Assembly (NCBI RefSeq): GCF_001708185.1
Contig: NZ_MDDN01000006.1
Span: 1-64,000, forward strand
Direction of reading: 5' to 3'
Source: Lysinibacillus xylanilyticus
GTDB lineage: Bacteria; Bacillota; Bacilli; Bacillales_A; Planococcaceae
Length of the DNA: 64,000 bases
In this document: in pieces, positions 1-8,554 of the stretch
How positions within the stretch are numbered: position 1 is the stretch's first letter
How the letters are laid out: each line of letters begins with the position of its first letter
Translations under genes and position numbers: made by a program
Notes under the pieces: model-generated
Told to the model about the DNA's origin: nothing
The model's database searches: none
The model's input: only the letters and a program-made list of their open reading frames with translations

Positions 1-45
1 GACACATGGAGCTGACGAATACTAATCGATCGAGGACTTAACCAA
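1..45 (+). rRNA. 23S rRNA, 3' end (partial)
   Basis: The first bases match the conserved 3' terminus of Bacillales 23S rRNA (ACTAATCGATCGAGGACTT followed by AACCA). Only the last ~45 nt lie in the window; the rest is upstream. The exact 3' end is uncertain by a few bases. It heads an rrn operon end that continues into the 23S-5S spacer and 5S gene. Confidence 0.93.
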
Positions 46-110
46 AATGTTTGAAACATTCAATGCACGTTTATCCAGTTTTGAAAGAACAAAACCTTTC
101 ATATAAGGGT

Positions 111-347
111 TTCAAGATACGAGTAGTTCGAGGAAGCGATGGAGAGAGGGAAGGAGCGTACTCAAGTACGTGACTGACTGAGCGACAGAAGCTGACGAAG
201 AAATACGACGTATATTGGAAGCCGAAGAGAGCTTCAAGACACAAGTAGTACAAGGAAGCAAACGAGTGAATGAGGGAGCGTACCTCTGTACGTGACCGAT
301 TGAGCGAGAAAAGCTGACGCAGTAATACGCCGTGTATTGGAGGTCGA
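111..347 (+). repeat. Tandem imperfect 115-bp duplication in 23S-5S spacer
   Basis: Positions 111-225 and 233-347 are two copies of a 115-bp unit, both starting TTCAAGA and ending GTCGA/GCCGA, separated by 7 bp. Each holds a small hairpin with the stem CGTAC/GTACG. The loop differs between copies (TCAA and CTCT) while the stem is kept, which suggests an RNA structure. The spacer is about 308 bp because of this duplication. Function is unknown; a role in rRNA processing is inference. Confidence 0.85.
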
Positions 348-353
348 CAATAG

Positions 354-469
354 TCTAGTGATGATGGCAAAGAGGTCACACCCGTTCCCATACCGAACAC
401 GGAAGTTAAGCTCTTTAGCGCCGATGGTAGTTGGGGGCTTCCCCCTGTGAGAGTAGGACGTCGCTAGGC
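354..469 (+). rRNA. rrf: 5S ribosomal RNA
   Basis: A complete 116-nt 5S rRNA with the conserved core AGAGGTCACACCCGTTCCCA, CCGAACACGGAAGTTAAGC and the GAGAGTAGGACG segment. The 5' and 3' ends (CTAGTGATG and CGTCGCTAGG) pair to form helix I, which fixes the ends. It is followed within 10 bp by a terminator. No tRNA genes follow. Confidence 0.97.
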
Positions 470-475
470 ACCTGA

Positions 476-510
476 AAAAGTCGAGGATTTATTCCTCGGC
501 TTTTTTATTT
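476..510 (+). terminator. rrn operon terminator
   Basis: The stem GTCGAGGA/TCCTCGGC (480-487 and 493-500) is followed by TTTTTTATTT. This is a textbook intrinsic terminator directly after the 5S gene. Confidence 0.9.
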
Positions 511-998
511 GCAATTAATTGTGATTCCTGCCAACGATCTAGCTGAAGGTTAAGAAATATAGACGATGGAGCAATATATTGAGCGCCAACTGACAGAGAT
601 GCAGGACCTGAAGGTTTGTTGGTTTGGAATAAAGTTTGATACGTAATTTTAAAAGTCATTTTTTATAGTATATGAAAAGAAAGTACATTGAACAAAGATT
701 GATCAAGTTGCTTTCTTTTCTGGTAATATTAGTAAATAGTTTTTATAAATAAGTTTGGGTATTTCTTTGTAGCTCTTGTTCAACAAACGCACCCCGTTAC
801 TTAAAAAACATATTTACCAAATTGTTATTATTGCATACGCTAATTGTATAAAAGAAGTATGGATGACCATTATTGGAATAAGAACATTAGACCCTCTTGT
901 CACGTTTGTCTCATGGAAAACGAGTAGGGGAGCACTGACCTTCATCGATGGAGAGGTCACACGGACGGCGAGTGTCTTGTCTTCGAGTGATGTACTAA
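511..998. other. Intergenic region, no gene recognised
   Basis: About 490 bp between the rrn terminator and the next supported gene. One open frame (776-1072, +) lacks a convincing ribosome binding site, resembles no known family and overlaps the minus-strand gene, so it is not called. No tRNA, riboswitch or strong hairpin was seen. Confidence 0.5.
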
Positions 999-1493
999 CT
1001 AAACTGTGGGTTCTAAACTTTCAATTAACCATAGTGATACAAAAATCACATTTTTTACACCAGGTTCTTTAAACGTAGCTACACCATCACGGACTTCAAT
1101 CACATTTACCCGAGTTATCGAATTTAAGCCAGTTGAATAGACATTTAATAATTGGTTATTTTCCTTGTGTAATTCTAACCGTTCGCGAATGGATATTACA
1201 CAGGGGTCTTCAATACAACTACAATTTTTGCATTTTGGCCTAACACATGTTGAAGTATTAACCATTAATGGCCTGTAGGAAAAAATATAACATATTGCAA
1301 TATCCAATTGTCCACCATCATTAGGAAGATTTGCTGTAACCGTTCCACAGGAAATGTCCGAAAAATTCAACACAGCTTTGCTTCTAGTAATAGTTTGAAT
1401 GTCACCAGGTGAATTTCTAAAATTACTTAAGACTTCCCTCATGTCCCTAACAGAAACAGTTTCTAAACACTTGCAAGCTGGTCTTACATTCAT
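999..1493 (-). CDS. Cysteine-rich hypothetical protein
   Basis: A 164-residue protein with no family I recognise. The start is placed at the internal ATG (MNVRPACK), because AGGTGAG sits 4-5 bases upstream; a longer frame begins 12 codons earlier without such a site. It carries CKC near the N-terminus and a central cluster CVRPKCKNCSCIEDPC, giving many cysteines for a cytoplasmic protein. The C-terminal third is beta-rich and hydrophobic (VKNVIFVSLWLIES). There is no signal peptide or membrane segment. Cys-rich, signal-less proteins of this size in spore formers are often coat or appendage proteins, but that is only a guess. The gene stands alone, pointing toward the rrn operon. Confidence 0.6.
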   Translation of the reverse strand: MNVRPACKCLETVSVRDMREVLSNFRNSPGDIQTITRSKAVLNFSDISCGTVTANLPNDGGQLDIAICYIFSYRPLMVNTSTCVRPKCKNCSCIEDPCVISIRERLELHKENNQLLNVYSTGLNSITRVNVIEVRDGVATFKEPGVKNVIFVSLWLIESLEPTV

Positions 1494-1896
1494 TATCTCA
1501 CCTATCCTTTCTATAATCTTTAATAGCATATGTTTAAATAATAGGAAATGGTAGGTAAGATGTCCTAAGTCATTGACCTAAATTCGGAAGCGGATTGCCT
1601 CACGCTTGTAATCTAATTATTTGTTTTATTCTAATCTAAACACGAACATCTTTAATCGGCGGAGGACGAGTTTGATTCTGATTATAAAATTTCAGCAGGC
1701 GCTAACCTCAAAAACTTCACTTAGTTTAGGAGAAATAATGCTCAACATGACTTTAAATCTCAATGTGCATGGTCGAAATCCTTTCAGTGCTATATTAGGT
1801 GTACTTAAAATAATATTTGGTTATCATGTAAAGTAAACACTGATGAATGAACGCTTTATAATGATGTAGTAATTATTTCACCGACCCTTTATTACA

Positions 1897-1998
1897 TTAT
1901 ACTGCCTCGTTCGCATAATAAGAAAAGCTGCCATCGACTTTGGCAACTGGTTCTTGTGTTAGCCGATAAAAATGTTCTTTACTGAATAAAAAAGTCCT
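1897..1998 (-). pseudogene. Possible C-terminal remnant of a lost gene
   Basis: On the minus strand a 33-codon open stretch reads FYRLTQEPVAKVDGSFSYY and ends ANEAV then TAA. It is bounded upstream by an in-frame stop in an AT-rich tract and has no start or ribosome binding site. The peptide looks like a genuine protein C-terminus rather than random translation. The parent family is not recognised. It lies in an otherwise empty 740-bp gap (1494-2230), so a decayed gene is plausible but unproven. Confidence 0.25.
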
Positions 1999-2230
1999 TT
2001 AAAAAATAAAAAAGTTGCTTAAAAATCCTTCTTTAACTAAACGGCAGGTTAGTTTTAATACGATGTTTGTTTTATCATTTAAGCAATGTGATAGAAGGTC
2101 GAAGAAAAGGCAGTAATAAAGAAGTACCATTCCTAATGTGGACTGGCACTTTGTAAGGTGTAAAATTCATTATTTGACTTCGGCTGAGGAATTTGATGCA
2201 TCTATTTTTCCTTTACTTTATTATGATTAC

Positions 2231-2899
2231 TTAGGCAGCCTTCTCTGTTTTAAATACCCATTGTTGAAGAGTTGGTTGATAATACGGTATTATCCACCCT
2301 AAAATTTTGCCGATAAAATAGGCGGCAATTAGTGTACCGATTCCGATTGAGCCTAATGATTGAATAAAAACTATACAGATTGCAGCAGCCACACAAATGT
2401 TTATTAAATCACTCAAAATTTTTGCTTTACCGAATTTCAAATTAAATTTTTCACTAATTGCATAAGTTAACGCATCATACGGCATTAATGGCAGTTTCGC
2501 TGTTGTATAGCCCATTAAACCGACCGCTATAACAAATAAACTAATAATCAAATATACACTTCGAGCAAAGATAGTTTCAGGTGTAGGGAAAAGTTGTACA
2601 AGGAAGAGCGTTGCATCCATAAAAAACCCAAATAAAAACGAAATAATGAATTGACTCACAAATTCATTTAGCTCCATTCGTTTACTTAATATTACTTGAA
2701 TAATAATGTATAAAACATTTGCAAGCGCCATTGTCACACCAACCGATAAACCAATCGTTAGCGTACTTGCATATGCTAATGATGACACAGGCGATACACC
2801 AAATCCTGCTTGAATCGACATGCTAATGCCAATCGACATGAAAAATAACCCGAGCACGTATAAGATGATGCGCTTTAAGGTTCTGTTCCGATGATTCAT
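2231..2899 (-). CDS. YczE/YyaS/YitT-type integral membrane protein
   Basis: About 222 residues with five or more hydrophobic segments. The first is a G-rich helix (LGLFFMSIGISMSIQAGFGV) followed by SPVSSLAY, typical of the YczE/YitT-type membrane family (COG2364). A later segment, PLMPYDALTYAISEKF, is also characteristic. The ATG at codon 5 of the longest frame is preferred, with AAGTGAG eight bases upstream; the alternative is a GTG four codons earlier. Substrate and function of this family are not established. It is divergent from a LysR-type gene 140 bp away, a common arrangement in which the regulator controls the membrane protein. Confidence 0.85.
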   Translation of the reverse strand: MNHRNRTLKRIILYVLGLFFMSIGISMSIQAGFGVSPVSSLAYASTLTIGLSVGVTMALANVLYIIIQVILSKRMELNEFVSQFIISFLFGFFMDATLFLVQLFPTPETIFARSVYLIISLFVIAVGLMGYTTAKLPLMPYDALTYAISEKFNLKFGKAKILSDLINICVAAAICIVFIQSLGSIGIGTLIAAYFIGKILGWIIPYYQPTLQQWVFKTEKAA

Positions 2900-2911
2900 A
2901 GTATCTCTCAC

Positions 2912-3037
2912 TTTCTAGTTAATATTATCAATATAAAAACTATAGCTATAGAATTAAATATAACGCCAAATTCGACATATGAAAAATATATATATGATAA
3001 ACTAATCATATAAAAAAACATATGACGGAGAGATACA
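2912..3037. promoter_or_regulatory. Divergent intergenic region, likely LysR-controlled
   Basis: A very AT-rich gap between the divergent membrane-protein gene and the LysR gene. It holds a short inverted repeat TATAGCTATA and several CATATG/ATATAT palindromic stretches. Such gaps normally carry overlapping promoters and the LysR site (T-N11-A). The exact operator cannot be assigned by eye. Confidence 0.45.
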
Positions 3038-3913
3038 ATGGATTTTCGACAATTATATTACTTTAAAGAAATTGTGAACCAAGGAAGCATTTCTAAAGCA
3101 GCAGAAGTGCTCCATATCGCGCAGCCACCACTTAGTCAATTATTAAAAAAGCTTGAAAATGATCTTGGCACAACTTTAATTCATCGATATCGTCAAAAAT
3201 GGGAGCTTACAGAAACAGGTGAAATACTATACCAATATGCCAATCAAATGCTACTGCAAACTCAAGATGTAAAGCAGCAAATTCAAGAAATTGAACAAGG
3301 TATAGGAGGAACAGTAAGTATCGGTGTATCGTCTACATGTTCGAATATGCTCATTGACTATGTTAGTACGTTTAGAACACAATACCCTAATGTTAAAATA
3401 AATATAGTAACTGGAAATTCAGAAGAATTATTAAAAAGACTAGAGCAAAGAGAACTTGATGTTACCTTACTTTTACGATTGGGCAATAGTAAACAATATG
3501 AGATGAAAATATTAGAAAAACAACCAACCGCTGTGATTATTCCAACAAGTTGGGCAACATCGTTTTCATCACAACATGTGACGATTGAACAGATTGCACA
3601 GTTCCCATTCATTATGCTAGGAGCAATGGAAGGACTCTCCTTCAATGAAGACCTCTTCAAAGTGTTTGATGAACATCAAGTCAAGCCAAATATCATTATC
3701 GAGTGTAAAGATATAAGGATGGTTGTAGCACTTGTTAGTAGAGGACTAGGATTATCCGTTATTCCAAGAATGGATTACACATCATCATTTTTAGAACATA
3801 CAACGCTTTTTGAATTGAAACAATTTGATTTTCATTTAGAGCCTGTAATAGTAAAATTAAAAGACCAAAGAATTTCCAAAGTAGCATCTCAATTTTGGGA
3901 AATGGTTGATTAG
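3038..3913 (+). CDS. LysR-family transcriptional regulator
   Basis: A 291-residue DNA-binding regulator. Residues 1-60 form the LysR winged helix-turn-helix (FRQLYYFKEI, then SISKAAEVLHIAQPPLSQLL and KKLENDLGTTL). Residues ~90-290 match the periplasmic-binding-like effector domain (GTVSIGVSSTCSNML, ELDVTLLLRLG, GLGLSVIPRM). Length is normal for the family. ATG at 3038 follows GGAGAG by 5 bases. The effector is unknown. Divergent placement suggests that it regulates the adjacent YczE-type gene and itself. Confidence 0.95.
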   Translation: MDFRQLYYFKEIVNQGSISKAAEVLHIAQPPLSQLLKKLENDLGTTLIHRYRQKWELTETGEILYQYANQMLLQTQDVKQQIQEIEQGIGGTVSIGVSSTCSNMLIDYVSTFRTQYPNVKINIVTGNSEELLKRLEQRELDVTLLLRLGNSKQYEMKILEKQPTAVIIPTSWATSFSSQHVTIEQIAQFPFIMLGAMEGLSFNEDLFKVFDEHQVKPNIIIECKDIRMVVALVSRGLGLSVIPRMDYTSSFLEHTTLFELKQFDFHLEPVIVKLKDQRISKVASQFWEMVD

Positions 3914-3984
3914 GAGATGTGAACAAAGCAAAAATAGCCTTCAATCAAGTAATATAGACATCGTCCGAAAAATTGAGTCGGGAT

Positions 3985-4050
3985 AAAAAAGTCCTTTACT
4001 AAGTTGAAAAACGCAGTAATTACACTACTTATTAGTAAAGAACTTTTTTT
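3985..4050. terminator. Terminator-like long inverted repeat
   Basis: AAAAAAGT-CCTTTACTAA (about 3985-4001) pairs with TTAGTAAAG-AACTTTTTT (about 4031-4048) across a ~28-nt loop, ending in a T run on the plus strand and an A run at the start. It follows the LysR gene and could work in both directions. The long loop makes it weaker than a classical terminator. Confidence 0.55.
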
Positions 4051-4351
4051 ATACAAAGACAGGTATATAAAGATAAATTTTAAACAACTTTAACTCTAAC
4101 TGTCGATTTGAAAGACAAGTGGTTCTTTTATTTCTAAGAAAAAAATTAAACAACTTTATTATCTCTGCACATCTTGTGGTACCGCTCTAGCTTAAAAGCT
4201 CTAGACTAGATAATGCTCTCTTGAAAATGAAAAAGCTCCTTACATATTTTCAAACTAAAATAAATTAACTATAATGGAATATAAATGGGGATATACTAAA
4301 TTCTACTCATTTATCTTTATTTATACAAATATATCGTAGAGGAGCACGAAG

Positions 4352-6700
4352 ATGAAAAAGAAGTTTTTATCTTTATTCATGGCCATAATAATGGTCCTAT
4401 CAGTTAGCGTATCGGTGTATGCCGATGAAACGTCGCCACCAGCGACAAGAGGAGAGATCGTTAAAACCTTGTTGGTGGCAGCAGACGCTTATCAACCAGG
4501 AATTAATAAAGAATACGTTATGCAAGGCTTTAACGATTTAAGAGAGAATGAGCCAGCTAAGAAGGTTGAAGCTTTAGTCATGTTGAGTAGAGCATTCGGC
4601 GAATTGCCAGAGCCAGTCGGAAATGATCTGCGCAGTGGAACATTTGGCGTCGAGTTCACCGATGTACCCGCTTGGGCTAAGAAAGATATCGATAAACTGG
4701 CAAAAGCAGGCGTACTGACGGGCAAACCTGACGGTACATTAGGCGCAAATGACAATATTACAATCGATGAGTTCCAAAACATGATTGCCAGAGTGTGGAC
4801 GCTTAAAGGCTCCCATTTAAATGACGATTTTTATGAAGCAATTAATAAGGAATGGTTAAATAAATCGACAATTCTGGCAGGAGAAATCATGGGCGGCGTT
4901 TTTCCCGAGCTGCATAAGCAAAATAACAATAAAATAGAAAAAATAATAGATGAGCTCGCTGGCAAACAATTCACAGAAGGAACAAAAGAACAGAAAATTG
5001 CAGACTTCTATGCGACAGCGTTAGATACAAAAAATAGAAATAAACAAGGGATTGAACCCATTCAAAAATATGTAAAGGACATTGACGGGGCTAAAACGCT
5101 TGATGAGCTCGTTCAAGCAGATCTTACCCTGGAGAAAGAATTGGGTCTAAGTTCATTATTCAGCTTTGCAATCATGGGCGATGCAAAGAACAGCAGTGAA
5201 AATGCTTTGTATTACACTGGATTAGCTACCGGTCTGGATAAGAACAGTTTTATAACGGAAGACGAAAAAGCGAAAAAAGCCTATATTCAATATATGACCA
5301 AACTTCTCGTGTCATCGGGTGAGAAAGAGTCTGCAGCGAAAGCCCATGCCGAGAAAATTTATGGAATGGAGAAAAGCCTAGCCTCCGTATCGCTTGAACC
5401 TCATGAACAAGGCGATGTCAATAAATACTATAATCCGTATACGATCGAACAATTTGATGACATGTTCAAAACAGTAGATATGAAACAAGTCTTGAAATCG
5501 ATGAAAGTCGACAGTGCAGATAAAGTGATCGTAATCGATGAAAAGTTGGCGCAAAAAGGCTCGGAACTCTTGAATGAAGCTAATCTTGACGTACTTAAAG
5601 CTTACTCAAAAGTACAACTGCTTTCGGCAACAGGCGGTTTGTTGTCAGATGAATTCAGAGACGCTGCAAATGAGTTTTCCGCAACGTTATATGGCGTTAC
5701 AGGAGAAAAAACAGATCAGGAAATCGCAGTAGCCAAGACAACTGGCACAATGGGCGGATATTTGGAGCAAATGTTTGCCGAGAAACATTTTTCACCGGAA
5801 GCTAAAAAAGATGTTGAGCAAATGGTAGAGAAATTAATTGCTACGTATGAAGAAAGAATTAAATCCCTTGATTGGATGTCAGAAACGACAAAAGATAAAG
5901 CGATTAAAAAGCTAGATACGATGATTGTTAAGATTGGTTACCCAGATAAGTGGGATACGACATTAGATAAAGTAGCGATCAAGACATATGACGAAGGCGG
6001 CTCGCTGTTCTCTAATACCTTCACAGTAAACAAAGCATACATTGATAACACAAAAGCCAAGCTAGGAAAACCGGTTGATAGAACGGAATGGGGAACAAGC
6101 GTATATACCGTAAATGCTTTCTACAATCCGCTTAATAACGAAATTACGTTCCCTGCCGGTATTCTTCAAGCGCCTTTCTATGACATTAACGCTAAACCTG
6201 AAGAAAACTATGGGGCAATTGGCATGATCATTGGCCATGAAATCAGCCATGCATTTGATAACAACGGATCTGCATACGACGAAAATGGAAATGCAAATAA
6301 CTGGTGGACAGAAGAAGACTTTAAGAAATTCAAAGAGAAAAACCAGGAACTGATTGAGTTCTATAATAACATCGAGATTATTCCGGGTGTGTTAAACGAC
6401 GGTCAGCTTACACTAAGCGAGAATGTCGCCGATTTGGGCGGAATGGCCGCTTCACTACAAGTTGTATCCAATATGAGTAATCCAGATTATAAAGCATATT
6501 TCGAAAGCAATGCAGAAATGTGGAAATCCACAACAACAAAAGAATTTGCAGTGATTCTGAGCAAAAACGATGTACATTCAGCTAATAAAATTCGGGTAAA
6601 CCGCACGATTGTGAACTTCCAGCAATTCTATGATACCTATGGAATCAAGCCTGGAGATGGCATGTATGTAGCTCCAGAGGATCGAGTTTCCATCTGGTAA
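4352..6700 (+). CDS. Secreted M13-family metallopeptidase with SLH-like N-terminus
   Basis: A 782-residue exported zinc endopeptidase of the neprilysin/PepO (M13) family. Residues 1-25 are a signal peptide (MKKKFLSLFMAII, cleavage near VYADE). Residues ~30-150 resemble S-layer homology modules (EFTDVPAWAKKDIDKLAKAG, then VLTGKPDGTLGANDNIT), suggesting anchoring to cell-wall polymer. The M13 domain follows: NAFYNP substrate-binding motif, zinc motif HEISH at residues 629-633, and ENVAD at 690-694 supplying the third zinc ligand. All catalytic residues are present. Length exceeds plain PepO (~630) by the N-terminal module. ATG follows GAGGAG. Codons look slightly more GC-rich than in the neighbours, which hints at transfer. 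It is a single gene with its own terminator. Confidence 0.93.
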   Translation: MKKKFLSLFMAIIMVLSVSVSVYADETSPPATRGEIVKTLLVAADAYQPGINKEYVMQGFNDLRENEPAKKVEALVMLSRAFGELPEPVGNDLRSGTFGVEFTDVPAWAKKDIDKLAKAGVLTGKPDGTLGANDNITIDEFQNMIARVWTLKGSHLNDDFYEAINKEWLNKSTILAGEIMGGVFPELHKQNNNKIEKIIDELAGKQFTEGTKEQKIADFYATALDTKNRNKQGIEPIQKYVKDIDGAKTLDELVQADLTLEKELGLSSLFSFAIMGDAKNSSENALYYTGLATGLDKNSFITEDEKAKKAYIQYMTKLLVSSGEKESAAKAHAEKIYGMEKSLASVSLEPHEQGDVNKYYNPYTIEQFDDMFKTVDMKQVLKSMKVDSADKVIVIDEKLAQKGSELLNEANLDVLKAYSKVQLLSATGGLLSDEFRDAANEFSATLYGVTGEKTDQEIAVAKTTGTMGGYLEQMFAEKHFSPEAKKDVEQMVEKLIATYEERIKSLDWMSETTKDKAIKKLDTMIVKIGYPDKWDTTLDKVAIKTYDEGGSLFSNTFTVNKAYIDNTKAKLGKPVDRTEWGTSVYTVNAFYNPLNNEITFPAGILQAPFYDINAKPEENYGAIGMIIGHEISHAFDNNGSAYDENGNANNWWTEEDFKKFKEKNQELIEFYNNIEIIPGVLNDGQLTLSENVADLGGMAASLQVVSNMSNPDYKAYFESNAEMWKSTTTKEFAVILSKNDVHSANKIRVNRTIVNFQQFYDTYGIKPGDGMYVAPEDRVSIW

Positions 6701-6828
6701 AAATCAGAGCAGATAGAGCTAATTCCTGATAACTCTTACATCAGTGTATAAAGGCAAAGAGGTTGTCTAGGAAGTCCTTTTTAGAGTAAGGCTGTTTTCT
6801 CAAAGATTGTTGCTGTTAAAACAAAAAG

Positions 6829-6875
6829 GCAGATTTAATCTACATTAACGTGTAGATTAAATTCTGTTTTTTTTA
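6829..6875 (+). terminator. Intrinsic terminator
   Basis: CAGATTTAATCTACA (6830-6844) pairs with TGTAGATTAAATTCTG (6851-6866) around a 6-nt loop, then eight T residues. It lies 130 bp after the metallopeptidase stop. Confidence 0.85.
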
Positions 6876-7131
6876 TTTCGATATAACTAAGCCCCGAACC
6901 AAATTGCTAATAAAACAATGGCGATTATTAACAAAATAAGTGCTTATTTTTTTACAATTTCCCATCCCAATACTTTGAACTACTGATTTTAGTTATGTGT
7001 TATTTTGACAAAGTGTACATTCATTAAACCTTCCCAAACCCCATTACATAAAATTAATTAAAAAAATTTAAGCCAAATCACCTTCCAGTTTATCTAATAG
7101 ATGTAAAACCAAAACGAAAGGAGGAATTAAG

Positions 7132-7656
7132 ATGAAACTTGAACGTCTAGTAAAGAAAGCACAAAAAGGAAATGATAAAGCTTACTTAATGCTTTTTCAG
7201 CAGTACGAAGCAGATATTTATCGAATGGCTTATGTCTATGTAAAAAATAAAGATGATGCATTAGATCTTGTTCAAGAAGTGGCCTATCAGTCATTTAAGA
7301 AAATCAGTACATTGAAAAAACCAGAATATTTCAAGACATGGCTCATGAAAATTACGATTAATTGTGCATTGAGCTTAATCAATAAAAATAAAAAGGTGAT
7401 CCCGCTAAATTTAGACTTTGAAGTGCTTACTGGGGCAGAAGATGAAGACATTGCACTTACTTTATCTTTACACAAGCTGATTGATACTTTAAAAGAGGAT
7501 GAGAAGAGTGTCATTTTACTAAAATATTACGACGATCGTACATTAAAGGAAATTTCAGAGATATTAGACATCCCGCTTGGAACCGCAAAGTCTGTCTTAT
7601 ACCGTGCGTTAGATAAGCTTCGCCAAAATTTAAAGGAGGTAGATAACTATGCATAA
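7132..7656 (+). CDS. ECF-type sigma-70 family RNA polymerase sigma factor
   Basis: A 174-residue extracytoplasmic-function sigma factor. Region 2 spans residues ~10-85 (YMLFQQYEADIYRMAYVYVK, DALDLVQEVAYQSFKKI, FKTWLMKITINCAL). Region 4 spans ~115-170 (VILLKYYDDRTLKEISEIL, IPLGTAKSVLYRALDKL). Regions 1.1 and 3 are absent, as expected. ATG has a strong AAAGGAGG eight bases upstream. The stop overlaps the start of the next gene (ATGCATAA), showing translational coupling to its probable anti-sigma factor. ECF sigmas usually autoregulate; no clear ECF promoter was identified by eye. Confidence 0.95.
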   Translation: MKLERLVKKAQKGNDKAYLMLFQQYEADIYRMAYVYVKNKDDALDLVQEVAYQSFKKISTLKKPEYFKTWLMKITINCALSLINKNKKVIPLNLDFEVLTGAEDEDIALTLSLHKLIDTLKEDEKSVILLKYYDDRTLKEISEILDIPLGTAKSVLYRALDKLRQNLKEVDNYA

Positions 7657-8335
7657 CCATCTAAAGCAAGAGTTATCAAAAATTGAAATCCCTGTAGAGA
7701 TTCATGAAAGAAGTAAATTGGGCATTAATAAAGCAAATTCTGAAATGGGTGGTAAACTGAATCGTTTTGTAAAAAAACGATTGGCTATAGCTGTTATTTC
7801 TGCTTGTTTAATGATTCCAACAGGTGTATTTGCTTATCAGGCGTTACTTGCCGATCATTTATATGGTTCATTTGATAATCTAAAAAAACATGTGGCAAAT
7901 GTTACAATGGAAAGTTACTTATTATTTGATGCAAAACTAAATCAAGCAAAAGGTGACCTAGGAAAAGAGGAATTTGAACAATTTAAAGATTTACTAAATG
8001 TATTTACAAATGCAAAACTGGAATATGGTGATAACAATGGAAACATAGATTATTCTCAACTCCCTGTAGAACCATTAGAGAAAATTAAAGAAGCTATGTA
8101 CGAAATTCAACCATACTTTGACAAATTAAACGGACTCCCATCAAGCAAAGAGGTTTTAACAGCTGAAGAATATGAACAATATATTCAAGCCCTAATGACC
8201 TATGAAACGATTATGGCACAACTAGGAGTCTCAAGTATTCCTGAGGTCGAAATAATTCCTACAGAGTCACAAGAGGAATTCTTGGAAGCTCAAGAATACT
8301 TAATTTATGTAAATGAAAAACAAATTGGAAATTAA
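7649..8335 (+). CDS. Membrane anti-sigma factor, DUF3600-like
   Basis: A 228-residue protein with a short cytoplasmic N-terminus, one transmembrane helix at residues ~48-66 (AIAVISACLMIPTGVFAY) and a helical extracytoplasmic C-terminal region of ~160 residues rich in E, Q and K. This architecture, and the position immediately after an ECF sigma gene with an 8-nt overlap, fit the DUF3600 proteins paired with ECF sigmas in the Bacillus cereus group. The family assignment is from memory of its features. The inferred role is to hold the sigma factor at the membrane until an envelope signal releases it. The sensed signal is unknown. Confidence 0.8.
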   Translation: MHNHLKQELSKIEIPVEIHERSKLGINKANSEMGGKLNRFVKKRLAIAVISACLMIPTGVFAYQALLADHLYGSFDNLKKHVANVTMESYLLFDAKLNQAKGDLGKEEFEQFKDLLNVFTNAKLEYGDNNGNIDYSQLPVEPLEKIKEAMYEIQPYFDKLNGLPSSKEVLTAEEYEQYIQALMTYETIMAQLGVSSIPEVEIIPTESQEEFLEAQEYLIYVNEKQIGN

Positions 8336-8499
8336 ATTATAGATAGAAGACAGCTGGATAATAAAATATACCAAGTTAATTTCATTCTGTTTTACTGAAA
8401 CATTACCGTCGGCTAATTATAAATAAATACTTCAACGGGTGTGTTAGCTTATAAATGTGCTTATAAGTACGTATATATAATACAATTTAATTAAATATG

Positions 8500-8538
8500 A
8501 AAAAAGTGGCGTTACTATCATACGATAGTAACGCCACA
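8500..8538 (-). terminator. Terminator of the nfsA-like gene
   Basis: A perfect 14-bp stem, GTGGCGTTACTATC/GATAGTAACGCCAC (8506-8519 and 8524-8537), with a 4-nt loop. The A run on its left is a T run on the minus strand, so it terminates the leftward nitroreductase gene. Confidence 0.85.
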
Positions 8539-8554
8539 TACCTTGTTGATAAAG

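Noticed and set aside
71..400. Minus-strand open frame across the 23S-5S spacer and 5S gene
   Set aside because: It is antisense to rRNA and to the duplicated spacer; no start signals, composition explained by the repeat.
470..998. tRNA cluster after the 5S gene
   Set aside because: No cloverleaf or CCA-ended sequence could be found.
776..1072. 98-codon plus-strand frame
   Set aside because: No ribosome binding site, no family resemblance, overlaps the opposing gene.
1621..1836. 71-codon plus-strand frame
   Set aside because: No convincing start signal; low-complexity AT-rich translation.
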